Shown: piece after piece, positions 1 to 5,639 of the stretch
How positions within the stretch are numbered: the stretch's first letter is position 1
Layout: each line of letters opens with the position of its first letter
Assembly: GCA_025457845.1 (NCBI GenBank)
Contig: JALOTO010000138.1
Coordinates: 1 to 7,023 of the forward strand
Source: Thermoplasmata archaeon
GTDB taxonomy: Archaea; Thermoplasmatota; Thermoplasmata; UBA10834
DNA: 7,023 bases
Direction of reading: 5' to 3'
The notes under the pieces: model-generated
Databases searched by the model: none
Seen by the model: only the letters and a program-made list of their open reading frames with translations
Told to the model about the DNA's origin: nothing
Made by a program: the position numbers and the translations under genes

Positions 1-49
1 CGTTGTAGGCCTTGACCAGGTCCCTGACTGCTATGACCTCGCTGGGCAT
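1..49 (-). CDS. ABC transporter ATP-binding protein, N-terminal fragment
   Basis: Only the first 16 codons are in the window; the gene runs off the left edge. The ATG at 49-47 opens MPSEVIAVRDLVKAYN, which matches the usual start of ABC transporter ATPases: a first beta strand followed by a Leu-x-Lys-x-Tyr segment whose tyrosine would be the A-loop aromatic that stacks on ATP. Walker A and later motifs lie outside. No clear Shine-Dalgarno sequence precedes the ATG; the best match, GGTG at 66-63, is too far away. It follows the small basic protein gene after 59 bases on the same strand, so co-transcription with that gene and the TrmB-like regulator is plausible. It may energise the divergent ABC-2 permease at 1310-2488 or another permease to the left. 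The family call rests on a short N-terminal pattern only. Confidence 0.62.
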   Translation of the reverse strand, partial: MPSEVIAVRDLVKAYN

Positions 50-108
50 CGGATGACTCGAACACCGCGGCGGGATATCAAATGTTCCCCGCGGGCGTCT
101 TCACCCGT

Positions 109-285
109 TCACTTGTTCGCGTGCGACTTCCAGACCTTGCCCTTCTCGACGTCGGTCTTCTTGCCGATCTCCTCGGCCGACTCCTTCTTGAGGACTATCC
201 TCCTTATGCTGGCTGTGAGCCTGGCCTTCGCTGGCATCTTTGGTTCGGTCCCTTCTCCGATCTCTGTTCCCGCAGGGTCTGCCAT
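109..285 (-). CDS. small basic protein of unknown function (58 aa)
   Basis: The predicted 58-residue protein is rich in lysine and glutamate. A flexible acidic N-terminus (about residues 1-16) is followed by a basic, probably helical segment (about 19-34) and then SAEEIGKKTDVEKGKVWKS, which has the spacing of a helix-turn-helix (polar helix, Thr-Asp-Val turn, second helix with Val-Trp). I do not recognise the family. The ATG at 285-283 is chosen because GGTGAGG, a good match to the archaeal anti-Shine-Dalgarno, lies at 295-289 just upstream. A GTG at 294 is in frame but overlaps that site. The frame looks genuinely coding: sensible amino acid mix, AAG/GAG codon preference, and no arginine/proline excess such as the overlapping frames show. 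It sits between the TrmB-like regulator and the ABC ATPase on the same strand. A DNA-binding role is a guess. Confidence 0.6.
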   Translation of the reverse strand: MADPAGTEIGEGTEPKMPAKARLTASIRRIVLKKESAEEIGKKTDVEKGKVWKSHANK

Positions 286-354
286 CTGCCTCACCGTTTC
301 TGGGCGGGCGGGGGTCGTCAGCTACATCGGGGTGCTGTGACGGCACCGGTGACG

Positions 355-1179
355 TCACTTGCTCCTGTGTTTGGCGCCATCCTGATGGCCCGAGACTTCC
401 CTCGACCGCTCTAGTGCCTCATGGAAGAGCCCCCTCTGTATAAAAGTTATGATGGGCAGCTCGACGATGAAGGCCGTCCTCTCCCCGTTGACCTCGTAGA
501 CCAGGATCGACTCGTTCCCGTCGGCCAGGACCAGGCACTCGACCTTGTACTGGCCCTTCTCGGTCTCGATCCTCCCCCTCAGGACCTTTGTCTGGAAAGC
601 CTCGTCGAGGAAGCTGTTGCCGCTGGCCACGGGTTCCATGACCTTCGCCTTCCCGAGCTTGTCGGCCAGGTGCTTCGCCCCCTCGGAGATTATGCAGGTG
701 ACGTTCGCCCTGTTCGAAGCCTCGGCGATGCCCTCTGCCATGTCCTTGACCAGCATGGGTTTGAGCGCTAGCACGAGGAGTTCCTTCTGCGCGCGGGCGA
801 CCACCTCTTCGAGCCTGCTGCGTATGCTCCAGTCCCCGCGCACGTACCATATCGGAGAGACCTTCCTCACCGCGCTCAGGTTCAGCTCCTCGAGGCCCAT
901 GACCGCGTCCTTGGTGGTCGCTTCGAAGTCCTGCCTGAGCTTCGAGACCACCCTGTGCGGCTCGACGGCACGATAGCACATGGGGTTCCCGTGCCGCTCC
1001 TCGACGAAGCCTCTGGTCACGAGCTCCTCGAGGACGTCGTACACCCTCGGCCTCGGGACGGCGCTCGCATGGTGGATCTGCCTCACTGTCCCCTCGCCCA
1101 GTCCGACCATCGCGGCGTAGACCTTCGCCTCGTACTCGGTGAGGCCGAGCTTCACGAGGGCGGCGACCGCGTTCTCCAT
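355..1179 (-). CDS. TrmB-family transcriptional regulator
   Basis: This is a TrmB-type regulator: an N-terminal winged helix that binds DNA and a C-terminal domain that usually binds a sugar or other small ligand. Counting from the chosen ATG at 1179 (MENAV), the winged helix covers about residues 7-75, with the family hallmark LGLTEYEAKVY at 12-22 and the recognition helix in VPRPRVYDVLEELVTRGFVEE. A helical linker follows (75-105), then the phospholipase-D-like effector domain from PIWYVRGDW onward. At 274 residues it is shorter than the founding Pyrococcus/Thermococcus TrmB (about 340), so part of the classical sugar-binding region may be missing. In-frame ATGs at 1194 and 1182 are alternatives. 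MENAV is preferred because family members typically begin a few residues before LGLTE. The gene is divergent from the ABC-2 permease, a typical arrangement for a TrmB regulator and its target. The ligand cannot be told from sequence. Confidence 0.86.
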   Translation of the reverse strand: MENAVAALVKLGLTEYEAKVYAAMVGLGEGTVRQIHHASAVPRPRVYDVLEELVTRGFVEERHGNPMCYRAVEPHRVVSKLRQDFEATTKDAVMGLEELNLSAVRKVSPIWYVRGDWSIRSRLEEVVARAQKELLVLALKPMLVKDMAEGIAEASNRANVTCIISEGAKHLADKLGKAKVMEPVASGNSFLDEAFQTKVLRGRIETEKGQYKVECLVLADGNESILVYEVNGERTAFIVELPIITFIQRGLFHEALERSREVSGHQDGAKHRSK

Positions 1180-1180
1180 C

Positions 1181-1225
1181 ATTGTCACTACCATCGTTAC
1201 AACACATACATCTAACTGTTGTCAC
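1181..1225. promoter_or_regulatory. divergent control region with inverted half-sites (candidate operator)
   Basis: GTTACAACA at 1196-1204 and TGTTGTCAC at 1217-1225 form an inverted repeat (8 of 9 bases matching) separated by 12 bases. A third related half-site, ATTGTCAC, lies at 1181-1188, inverted relative to the middle one. The array sits between the TrmB-like regulator and the permease and would overlap the regulator's promoter; a weak AT-rich stretch at 1202-1216 is the only TATA candidate. An operator for the TrmB-like protein, allowing self-control, is the natural reading. It does not match the published TrmB box as I recall it, so this is inference. Confidence 0.4.
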
Positions 1226-1264
1226 GTGGAGAGTGTCAGGCGGAGTCGGGTGCGGAAAGGCAGG

Positions 1265-1288
1265 TCCCCGACGAGGCCTCATCGGGGA
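1265..1288. promoter_or_regulatory. 24-bp near-perfect palindrome upstream of the permease gene
   Basis: The two arms, TCCCCGACGAGG and CCTCATCGGGGA, are complementary at 11 of 12 pairs and meet with no loop at an AGGCCT centre; the one mismatch pairs c1272 with a1281. It ends 8 bases before the permease Shine-Dalgarno site. Lack of a loop favours a dimeric DNA-binding site over an RNA hairpin, although a hairpin with a few unpaired central bases could also mask the ribosome binding site. Confidence 0.45.
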
Positions 1289-1296
1289 GAGACCGC

Positions 1297-1302
1297 GGAG
1301 GT
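1297..1302 (+). promoter_or_regulatory. ribosome binding site deciding the permease start
   Basis: GGAGGT lies 7 bases before the ATG at 1310. It selects this start over the open frame that continues upstream to 1139, which would overlap the regulator gene and has no membrane-protein character in its first 57 codons. Confidence 0.8.
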
Positions 1303-1309
1303 TGGTTGC

Positions 1310-2488
1310 ATGGGCTTGCGCGAGATGGTGCGGATCGCCGGGAGGAACCTGAGGTCGCTGGGGTCGGACCCGAGGCCACTCGCGGTCATGATCGTCCTGC
1401 CGTTCGCCGTGATGGCGCTCTTCGGTTACACCTTCCAGGGCGGGATACACGACGTGCCGGTCTATGTCGTGGACCTCGACGGCGGCTCCGCCAACGGGTC
1501 CCTGGCGGAGGCGGTCGTCGCGGACATCTCGACCAGGGATGTGCTTTCGGTAGTACGGGTCTACTCGGACGGGGGGTTGACCGGCGACCCGGTGGAGGCC
1601 GCGCTCGCGGCAATCGAGCAAGGCGATGCGCGCGCGGTCCTTGTCTTCGATGCGAACTTCACGGCGGACGTCATGACGGCGGTCGCGGCAGCGAGGTCCG
1701 GGCTTCCGGCCGCCCCGGTCTCGGTGGCTCTCTACGTCGACAGCTCCAATCCCTCGATCGGGAAGATCGTCTCGGCAGATGTGCAGAGGGCGGTCCAGAC
1801 CGTCCTCGCGGTGCAGCTCCATGTCCTGCTTCCTGTGAGCGTCTCGAGCACGGCCGTGTACGGTGCGGGGACTACGGACTACCTCTACATGGTCCCGGGA
1901 ATCATGGGCCTAGTGGCGATGATGGTCGGGTTCATGCCCGCGGTCATGGCCTTCTCGTCGGAGATGTCCTCGGCAGGCGACAGCAAGACAGCGCACGTGC
2001 GTGCCGCAGACAGGGTCCTCGGGTTCGCCCTCTCCTCGGCTGCGCTCGCAGCCGTCCAGGTTGCGGTGGTCATCGTGACGATGGCCTTGTTCTCCGTGTC
2101 GTACGGCGATTCGGCCGTCATCGTCTACCTTGTTCTGTTCCTGCTGATGACGAGCGCGCAGGGACTGGGCTTCATCGTCGCGACGTTCGTATGGAAGGAC
2201 CCGCGGGCAGCGATGCAGTCCATACCATTGGTCCTCTTCCCGTCCATCATCCTCACGGGACTGATATTCCCGGTGGACATGGTCCCTGACGCTGTCGCTC
2301 CGCTATCGTACCTCATCCCTCTGACCTACGCCACGGACGCGTGCCGTGACGCGATGATCCGCGGCTGTGGCGTCGGGGACGTCTGGGTCGACCTGCTAGC
2401 GCTCATCGTGTTCACCGTCGCGGCGCTCGCGCTGTGCATCATCGTCGTCGCAAAGAAGGGTCCGAGCTCGGACCGGGTCGGGAAGTGA
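1310..2488 (+). CDS. ABC-2 type transporter permease
   Basis: This 392-residue integral membrane protein has the ABC-2 permease layout: one N-terminal membrane segment (about 24-42), a large outside domain of mixed alpha/beta type (about 43-190), then five more segments (about 191-215, 236-262, 268-292, 305-325, 361-381). The stretch GLIFPVDMVPDAVAPLSYLI followed by PLTYATDACRDAMIRG is the typical family signature between the fifth and sixth segments. The loop after the second segment, usually an acidic Glu-Arg-Glu-x-Gly-Thr coupling motif, reads SSEMSSAGDSKTAHVRAADR and is divergent. Such proteins work with an ABC ATPase to export drugs, lipids, polysaccharide or peptides; the substrate cannot be told. 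An ABC ATPase gene begins at 49 on the other strand, but none lies beside this gene on the plus strand. It faces the TrmB-like regulator and ends 4 bases from the proC stop. Confidence 0.87.
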   Translation: MGLREMVRIAGRNLRSLGSDPRPLAVMIVLPFAVMALFGYTFQGGIHDVPVYVVDLDGGSANGSLAEAVVADISTRDVLSVVRVYSDGGLTGDPVEAALAAIEQGDARAVLVFDANFTADVMTAVAAARSGLPAAPVSVALYVDSSNPSIGKIVSADVQRAVQTVLAVQLHVLLPVSVSSTAVYGAGTTDYLYMVPGIMGLVAMMVGFMPAVMAFSSEMSSAGDSKTAHVRAADRVLGFALSSAALAAVQVAVVIVTMALFSVSYGDSAVIVYLVLFLLMTSAQGLGFIVATFVWKDPRAAMQSIPLVLFPSIILTGLIFPVDMVPDAVAPLSYLIPLTYATDACRDAMIRGCGVGDVWVDLLALIVFTVAALALCIIVVAKKGPSSDRVGK

Positions 2489-2492
2489 GGGG

Positions 2493-3205
2493 CTACTGGT
2501 CCTTCCTGTTCGCCCCGAGCTCCTCTGACCTCTTGGCCGCCACCTCGACCGCGTCTATGAGCATCGCCTTGAGCCCGTTCCTCTCGAGCCGAGCGTGTTG
2601 GCCGTGTCCCTCGACAGGCCGACCTTGACTCCTGCGTCGGAGAGCCCCTCGAGGATCTGGAAGACGTACATCGGTCCGGTCCCGCTCAGGCCGGTGACGG
2701 CGTCCATGAGCGACTCGTCGACCTCCACCACGATTCCGACGGACTCGAAGATGTGCCTCGCGGTGGACATGTCCTTGTCCGTCGCGCGCTTGCCCGGGCA
2801 GACCGCGGTGGCCGCCTCGCGGACTACGGCGGCGATGTTCGGCATCGCCCGGACGACCTTGAACTGTCCCCCGAGCCTCTTCTCGATCGACGCGGTCGTG
2901 ATCCCGGCGGCGACGGAGATCACGAGGCCGGACTCCTTGATCGCGGGCCTGATCTCCTCGAGGACCTTGGACATGATCTGCGGCTTGATGGACAGGACGA
3001 CGACGTCCGCGGACTGGACCGCCTCGACGTTCGAGTGGGTGGCCTTGACCCCCTGGGCGTATCCCTTGATGTGCTCGTGCCTCTCCTTGAGCGGCTCGGC
3101 GACGAAGATGTTGCCTGGTGTGGCCCACTTCGTCTTGAGGATGCCCTTCGCGAGGGCCATCCCCATGTTCCCGCCGCCTATGATGGCTATCTTCTTGCTG
3201 TTCAT
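2493..3205 (-). pseudogene. proC: pyrroline-5-carboxylate reductase, internal deletion and frameshift
   Basis: ProC makes proline by NAD(P)H-dependent reduction of pyrroline-5-carboxylate in the cytoplasm. From the ATG at 3205, residues 1-205 align in frame with the family: the Rossmann dinucleotide motif GGGNMG at 10-15, SIKPQ at 72-76, SVAAGI at 97-102, RAMPN at 119-123 and LSGTGPMYVF at 173-182. After SRDTANTL the frame breaks near 2588-2591 and reads 11 unrelated codons to a TAG at 2555. The next frame resumes with LERNGLKAMLIDAVEVAAKR and ends naturally at 2493. By comparison with E. coli ProC (about 269 aa), some 39 residues between these parts are missing, including the conserved Ser-Pro-Gly-Gly-Thr-Thr signature of the helical dimer domain. 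A GAGG Shine-Dalgarno core lies at 3215-3212 and a TATA box at 3241-3248. The protein as read should be inactive or poorly active, unless the deletion is an assembly error. Confidence 0.85.
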
Positions 3206-3240
3206 CGGCCGCCTCTGGAGCTTGAATCACATTGATGCCC

Positions 3241-3248
3241 ATATATAA
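3241..3248 (-). promoter_or_regulatory. TATA box in the proC / surface-protein intergenic region
   Basis: ATATATAA on the plus strand reads TTATATAT on the minus strand. Read toward proC, it would start transcription near 3219, leaving a leader of about 14 bases that contains the GAGG site; this is the better fit. Read toward the surface-protein gene it would give a leader of about 125 bases. It is the only AT-rich element in the 190-base gap, so it may serve both genes. Confidence 0.6.
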
Positions 3249-3395
3249 CACCCTTCGTACAGGAATGGACAACCGCTGGACCGCGGCGTCAGGAGGCCGA
3301 CTCGGCGGTGTTCTGCGTCAGGTTGAAGTACGGCGGCCGGACGTATCTTCTCCTGCAGGCCTCGGCGCGGGGACAGGCCGCAGGTGGAACAGAGT

Positions 3396-4409
3396 ATGGT
3401 CGTCCGTGCCCGCGCGAGCAGTCTTGTCGTCCTGATAGCAGCTGTCATAGGAGTTTCGGCCGTCGTGGCGTTCTCCGGCGGTGCCTCGGCCGCACCGCCC
3501 GCCCATGACGACGCCCCTCCCGTGACCGCCGATGACTACGACCACCAGTGGCACTCCGAGGACTACACGATCACCCTCACGGCCGAGGACCAGGGCGGCT
3601 CCGGGATCAACGAGACCTACTACGTCCTGGACGACGGTGCCGTCATGGCGGTCAGCGTCGACGGGCAGCCGATGATCACGACGGAGAACGCCAGCAGCTC
3701 GCTCGAGTACTGGAGCGTCGACAACGACGGGAACGAGGAGCTCCCGCACAACATGCTGAACGGCATCAAGCTCGACAAGACCGCGCCTGTGGCCAGGACG
3801 GGCGAGGACCTGGAGCTCCCCGAGGGCTCGGCGTGGATGCTGACCGGCCTCTACTCCACGGACAACCTCGGGATTGCCTCGTACGAGTGGTCGATCGTGA
3901 ACGGCTCGGGCATCGATTCGCTCGCGGGGAGCACCGCATGGTATGTCTTCTTCTTCCCGGGGGAGTACCCCGTCACGCTGACAGTCGAGGACAACGCCGG
4001 CAACTACGATGTGGCCGAGATGCTGGTGGTCGTCTACGACTCGACCTATCCCGAGCTGGACATCCCCGGCATGATGACCGTCATGCTCGGGGAGGACGCG
4101 TCCTTCTCCGGCTGGGGCTGCACGGACAACGTGGGGATAGTCTCGTACTACTGGGACTTCGGGGACGGGAACGAATCTTACGGGATGAACGCGACCCATG
4201 CCTATTCCGAGGCGGGGGAGTACTTCGTCCACCTGTGGGTCGCGGACGAGGCAGGGAACGAGATCATGGGCTCGATCCTCGTCGAGGTCGTCGAGTCGGA
4301 GACCACGTCGACATCGAGCGTCATGTACCTTGTGGGGGCGACCGTCGTGGCGCTGGGAGTGGTCCTCGCGACGGTCGGCTACTGGAGGCTAAGGGGCCGG
4401 AGCGGGTAG
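3396..4409 (+). CDS. secreted, membrane-anchored surface protein with OmpL47-like and PKD domains
   Basis: This 337-residue protein begins with a signal peptide (basic VRAR, hydrophobic core about 9-26, likely cleavage near ASAA at 30-33). Residues about 43-130 resemble OmpL47-type beta-sandwich repeats (GGSGINETYYVLDDG, then EYWSVDNDGNEE). Two PKD/Ig-like domains follow at about 131-215 and 218-300; the second carries the classic WDFGDG at 253-258. A threonine/serine-rich linker leads to a C-terminal membrane segment (309-329) with a basic tail (RLRGR), so the body should sit outside the cell. Five Asn-x-Ser/Thr sequons (N72, N98, N169, N259, N265) suggest archaeal N-glycosylation. The ATG at 3396 is chosen over an in-frame GTG at 3384 because AGGTGG at 3382-3387 overlaps the GTG and is well spaced for the ATG. 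It probably binds partners or takes part in the cell envelope; no catalytic domain is visible. Confidence 0.87.
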   Translation: MVVRARASSLVVLIAAVIGVSAVVAFSGGASAAPPAHDDAPPVTADDYDHQWHSEDYTITLTAEDQGGSGINETYYVLDDGAVMAVSVDGQPMITTENASSSLEYWSVDNDGNEELPHNMLNGIKLDKTAPVARTGEDLELPEGSAWMLTGLYSTDNLGIASYEWSIVNGSGIDSLAGSTAWYVFFFPGEYPVTLTVEDNAGNYDVAEMLVVVYDSTYPELDIPGMMTVMLGEDASFSGWGCTDNVGIVSYYWDFGDGNESYGMNATHAYSEAGEYFVHLWVADEAGNEIMGSILVEVVESETTSTSSVMYLVGATVVALGVVLATVGYWRLRGRSG

Positions 4410-4443
4410 ACAGGGTCCGCGGGTGCGAGGACGATGAGCCGGC

Positions 4444-5364
4444 TCACCGGACCTCGTACTGGGCGAAGAGCCGGGTCATCCCCGACCTGCTAGGGAACCG
4501 CGCGTCGTTGACGGGTTCTCCGTCGAGGTAGGTGACGATCTTGTCCGCGAGCTCGCCCGCCCCCATGGCGGCTCCCTGATCGGTGAGGTATCCTGGGTCG
4601 TAGCCTTCCTTGGCCAGGAACAGGAGGCTGTGGCTGACCCCTTTCGTGCTGCAGGGGTCGATGAGGACGTTGTGCAGGGCAATGTCCTCGGTCCTCAGCT
4701 TTGGCCTCCAGTACGCGTAGTGGTAGTTCCTCTTGTCGGATGTCGCAGGGAGGCCCCGCTTCGCCATCGCGGTCATCCCCGTCTCGCTCACACCCTTCGT
4801 GTCCTCGAACTTCCTCGCCGAGAAGACGAACTGCAGCCCCTCACTCCAGAGCACGGTGCCAGTCGACGACAGGGACTCAAGGACGGCCTCGCACGCCCCC
4901 TTGGAGAAGTCTCCGAGGAACCGCACCAGCGCGGTGTCCGTCTGGGGGATGGACACGTAACCGTCCTCGTGGACCGCCGCCCCGAATCCCTTGAGCTCCC
5001 AGACCAGCCTGCGCACCGACTCCCTCCCGAGCCAGGTCTCCTTGGCTATCCTCTCCAGGGTCTTCGGACGGTTTGAGACGGCGAGGAGGACGAGGAGCCG
5101 CGAGCCGACGAGTGGGGCGATCGGACGGCCCTTCCCGTCGAGATAGGCCGCCAACGCCCTCGAATGGAGGTGGGGAGTCCTGCGGAGTTCAAGTCGCTTG
5201 CCGTTCCTCTTCGTCTCGATCAGCTTCTTCGAAGAGAGGGACTGCACCGCGCGGTATGTCGAAATGGCAGACTGCCCCGAAACCCTAGATACCTCGGCAG
5301 GCGACTTCGCCCCGTGGCAAACGGCCTTGAAGACAGTCAGCTCCCCTTTCCTGAGCGAGTACAT
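4444..5364 (-). CDS. winged-helix regulator with AbiEi-like C-terminal half
   Basis: The 306-residue protein starts with a winged helix (about 5-62: SPAEVSRVSGQSAISTYRAV as the helix-turn-helix core, then a wing ending KRLELRRT). A second winged helix-like domain follows at about 83-140 (TLERIAKETWLGRESVRRLV). The C-terminal half contains ETGMTAMAKRGLP (about 194-206) and RTEDIALHNVLIDP (224-237), a layout that recalls AbiEi-type antitoxins and related archaeal regulators. That resemblance is from memory and moderate. No AbiEii-type nucleotidyltransferase gene is present in the window. The ATG at 5364 is preferred over an in-frame TTG at 5385 because a TATA box is centred about 27 bases upstream, the spacing expected for a leaderless archaeal message. 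The gene converges on the surface-protein gene (34 bases between stops) and diverges from the ATPase gene. Confidence 0.72.
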   Translation of the reverse strand: MYSLRKGELTVFKAVCHGAKSPAEVSRVSGQSAISTYRAVQSLSSKKLIETKRNGKRLELRRTPHLHSRALAAYLDGKGRPIAPLVGSRLLVLLAVSNRPKTLERIAKETWLGRESVRRLVWELKGFGAAVHEDGYVSIPQTDTALVRFLGDFSKGACEAVLESLSSTGTVLWSEGLQFVFSARKFEDTKGVSETGMTAMAKRGLPATSDKRNYHYAYWRPKLRTEDIALHNVLIDPCSTKGVSHSLLFLAKEGYDPGYLTDQGAAMGAGELADKIVTYLDGEPVNDARFPSRSGMTRLFAQYEVR

Positions 5365-5387
5365 ATCGGGCAGAAATGGATTCAAGG

Positions 5388-5397
5388 ATTATATATC
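5388..5397 (-). promoter_or_regulatory. TATA box for the winged-helix regulator (leaderless promoter)
   Basis: On the minus strand the sequence reads GATATATAAT, a strong archaeal TATA element in otherwise GC-rich DNA. Its centre is about 27 bases before the ATG at 5364, so transcription should begin at or within a few bases of the start codon. No Shine-Dalgarno site precedes that ATG, in keeping with leaderless translation. Confidence 0.7.
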
Positions 5398-5429
5398 GAT
5401 TATCAAAATTGTCACATATATGATCATCG
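5397..5429. promoter_or_regulatory. imperfect inverted repeat next to the regulator TATA box
   Basis: CGATTATCA (5397-5405) and TGATCATCG (5421-5429) are inverted copies matching at 8 of 9 bases around a 15-base spacer that includes CATATATG. The left arm abuts the TATA box, where a bound protein would affect recruitment of the basal factors TBP and TFB. Self-control by the adjacent regulator is possible but unproven. AT-rich repeats of this size can occur by chance. Confidence 0.3.
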
Positions 5430-5533
5430 CGGCATCGGTTGTCCCACATCTCGCTGCACGAGGCGATGGTTGCGGCGTCGCAGTCCTCGTCGGTCCTTCG
5501 ATTCGGTTCGGGCATGCGCCTGGTCCTCGGTCT

Positions 5534-5580
5534 TGTATACATTTAGACGGCAATTCTTGTATACATTGTGTGTGTATACA
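5534..5580. promoter_or_regulatory. cluster of three TGTATACA palindromes (candidate operator array)
   Basis: The 8-base perfect palindrome TGTATACA occurs at 5534-5541, 5558-5565 and 5573-5580, each followed by TT. The first two share the longer block TCTTGTATACATT. Centre spacings are 24 and 15 bases. The cluster lies 60-106 bases before the ATPase start. One copy may double as the TATA box: the third would place a transcript start near 5602-5606. Three identical dyads in 47 bases of GC-rich DNA are best explained as binding sites for a regulator, perhaps the divergent winged-helix protein. Confidence 0.6.
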
Positions 5581-5639
5581 TTCCCTGCAGGCTACATGCA
5601 TCGGATAGGTTCGAGGCGTGCTTTGCGCTCTGGGGAGGC

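Larger units (their letters stand above)
5365..5639. other. divergent intergenic region between regulator and ATPase genes
   Basis: The 275 bases hold the TATA box and inverted repeat near the regulator end and the TGTATACA cluster near the ATPase end. The middle part (about 5430-5530) is GC-rich. No convincing small gene, RNA gene or terminator was seen there: open frames across it are rich in arginine, cysteine and serine and have no ribosome binding site. Confidence 0.5.

Noticed and set aside
1139..1309. Upstream extension of the permease frame by 57 codons
   Set aside because: It overlaps the regulator gene, has no membrane-protein features, and the GGAGGT site clearly serves the ATG at 1310.
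419..1822. Long minus-strand open frame of 467 codons
   Set aside because: It is a shadow of the regulator and permease genes in GC-rich DNA: extreme arginine, glycine and proline content and no recognisable domain.
1219..2289. Plus-strand open frame of 356 codons over the permease gene
   Set aside because: It is arginine/glycine-rich, has no domain, and overlaps the clearly coding permease frame.
2461..2472. 12-base perfect palindrome TCCGAGCTCGGA at the permease 3' end
   Set aside because: It lies inside codons, has no T-run after it, and short palindromes are common in GC-rich DNA, so it is not supported as a terminator.
2493..3205. Programmed frameshifting as the explanation for the split proC frame
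   Set aside because: A frameshift alone would not explain the roughly 40 missing residues, and no slippery run is seen at the join.
3318..4232. Minus-strand open frame of 304 codons opposite the surface-protein gene
   Set aside because: It is antisense to a protein with clear signal peptide, PKD and anchor features; its own composition (valine, arginine and histidine rich) fits a shadow frame.
5389..5601. Open frames on both strands of the regulator/ATPase intergenic region
   Set aside because: They have no ribosome binding site, unusual composition, and run through the promoter elements.
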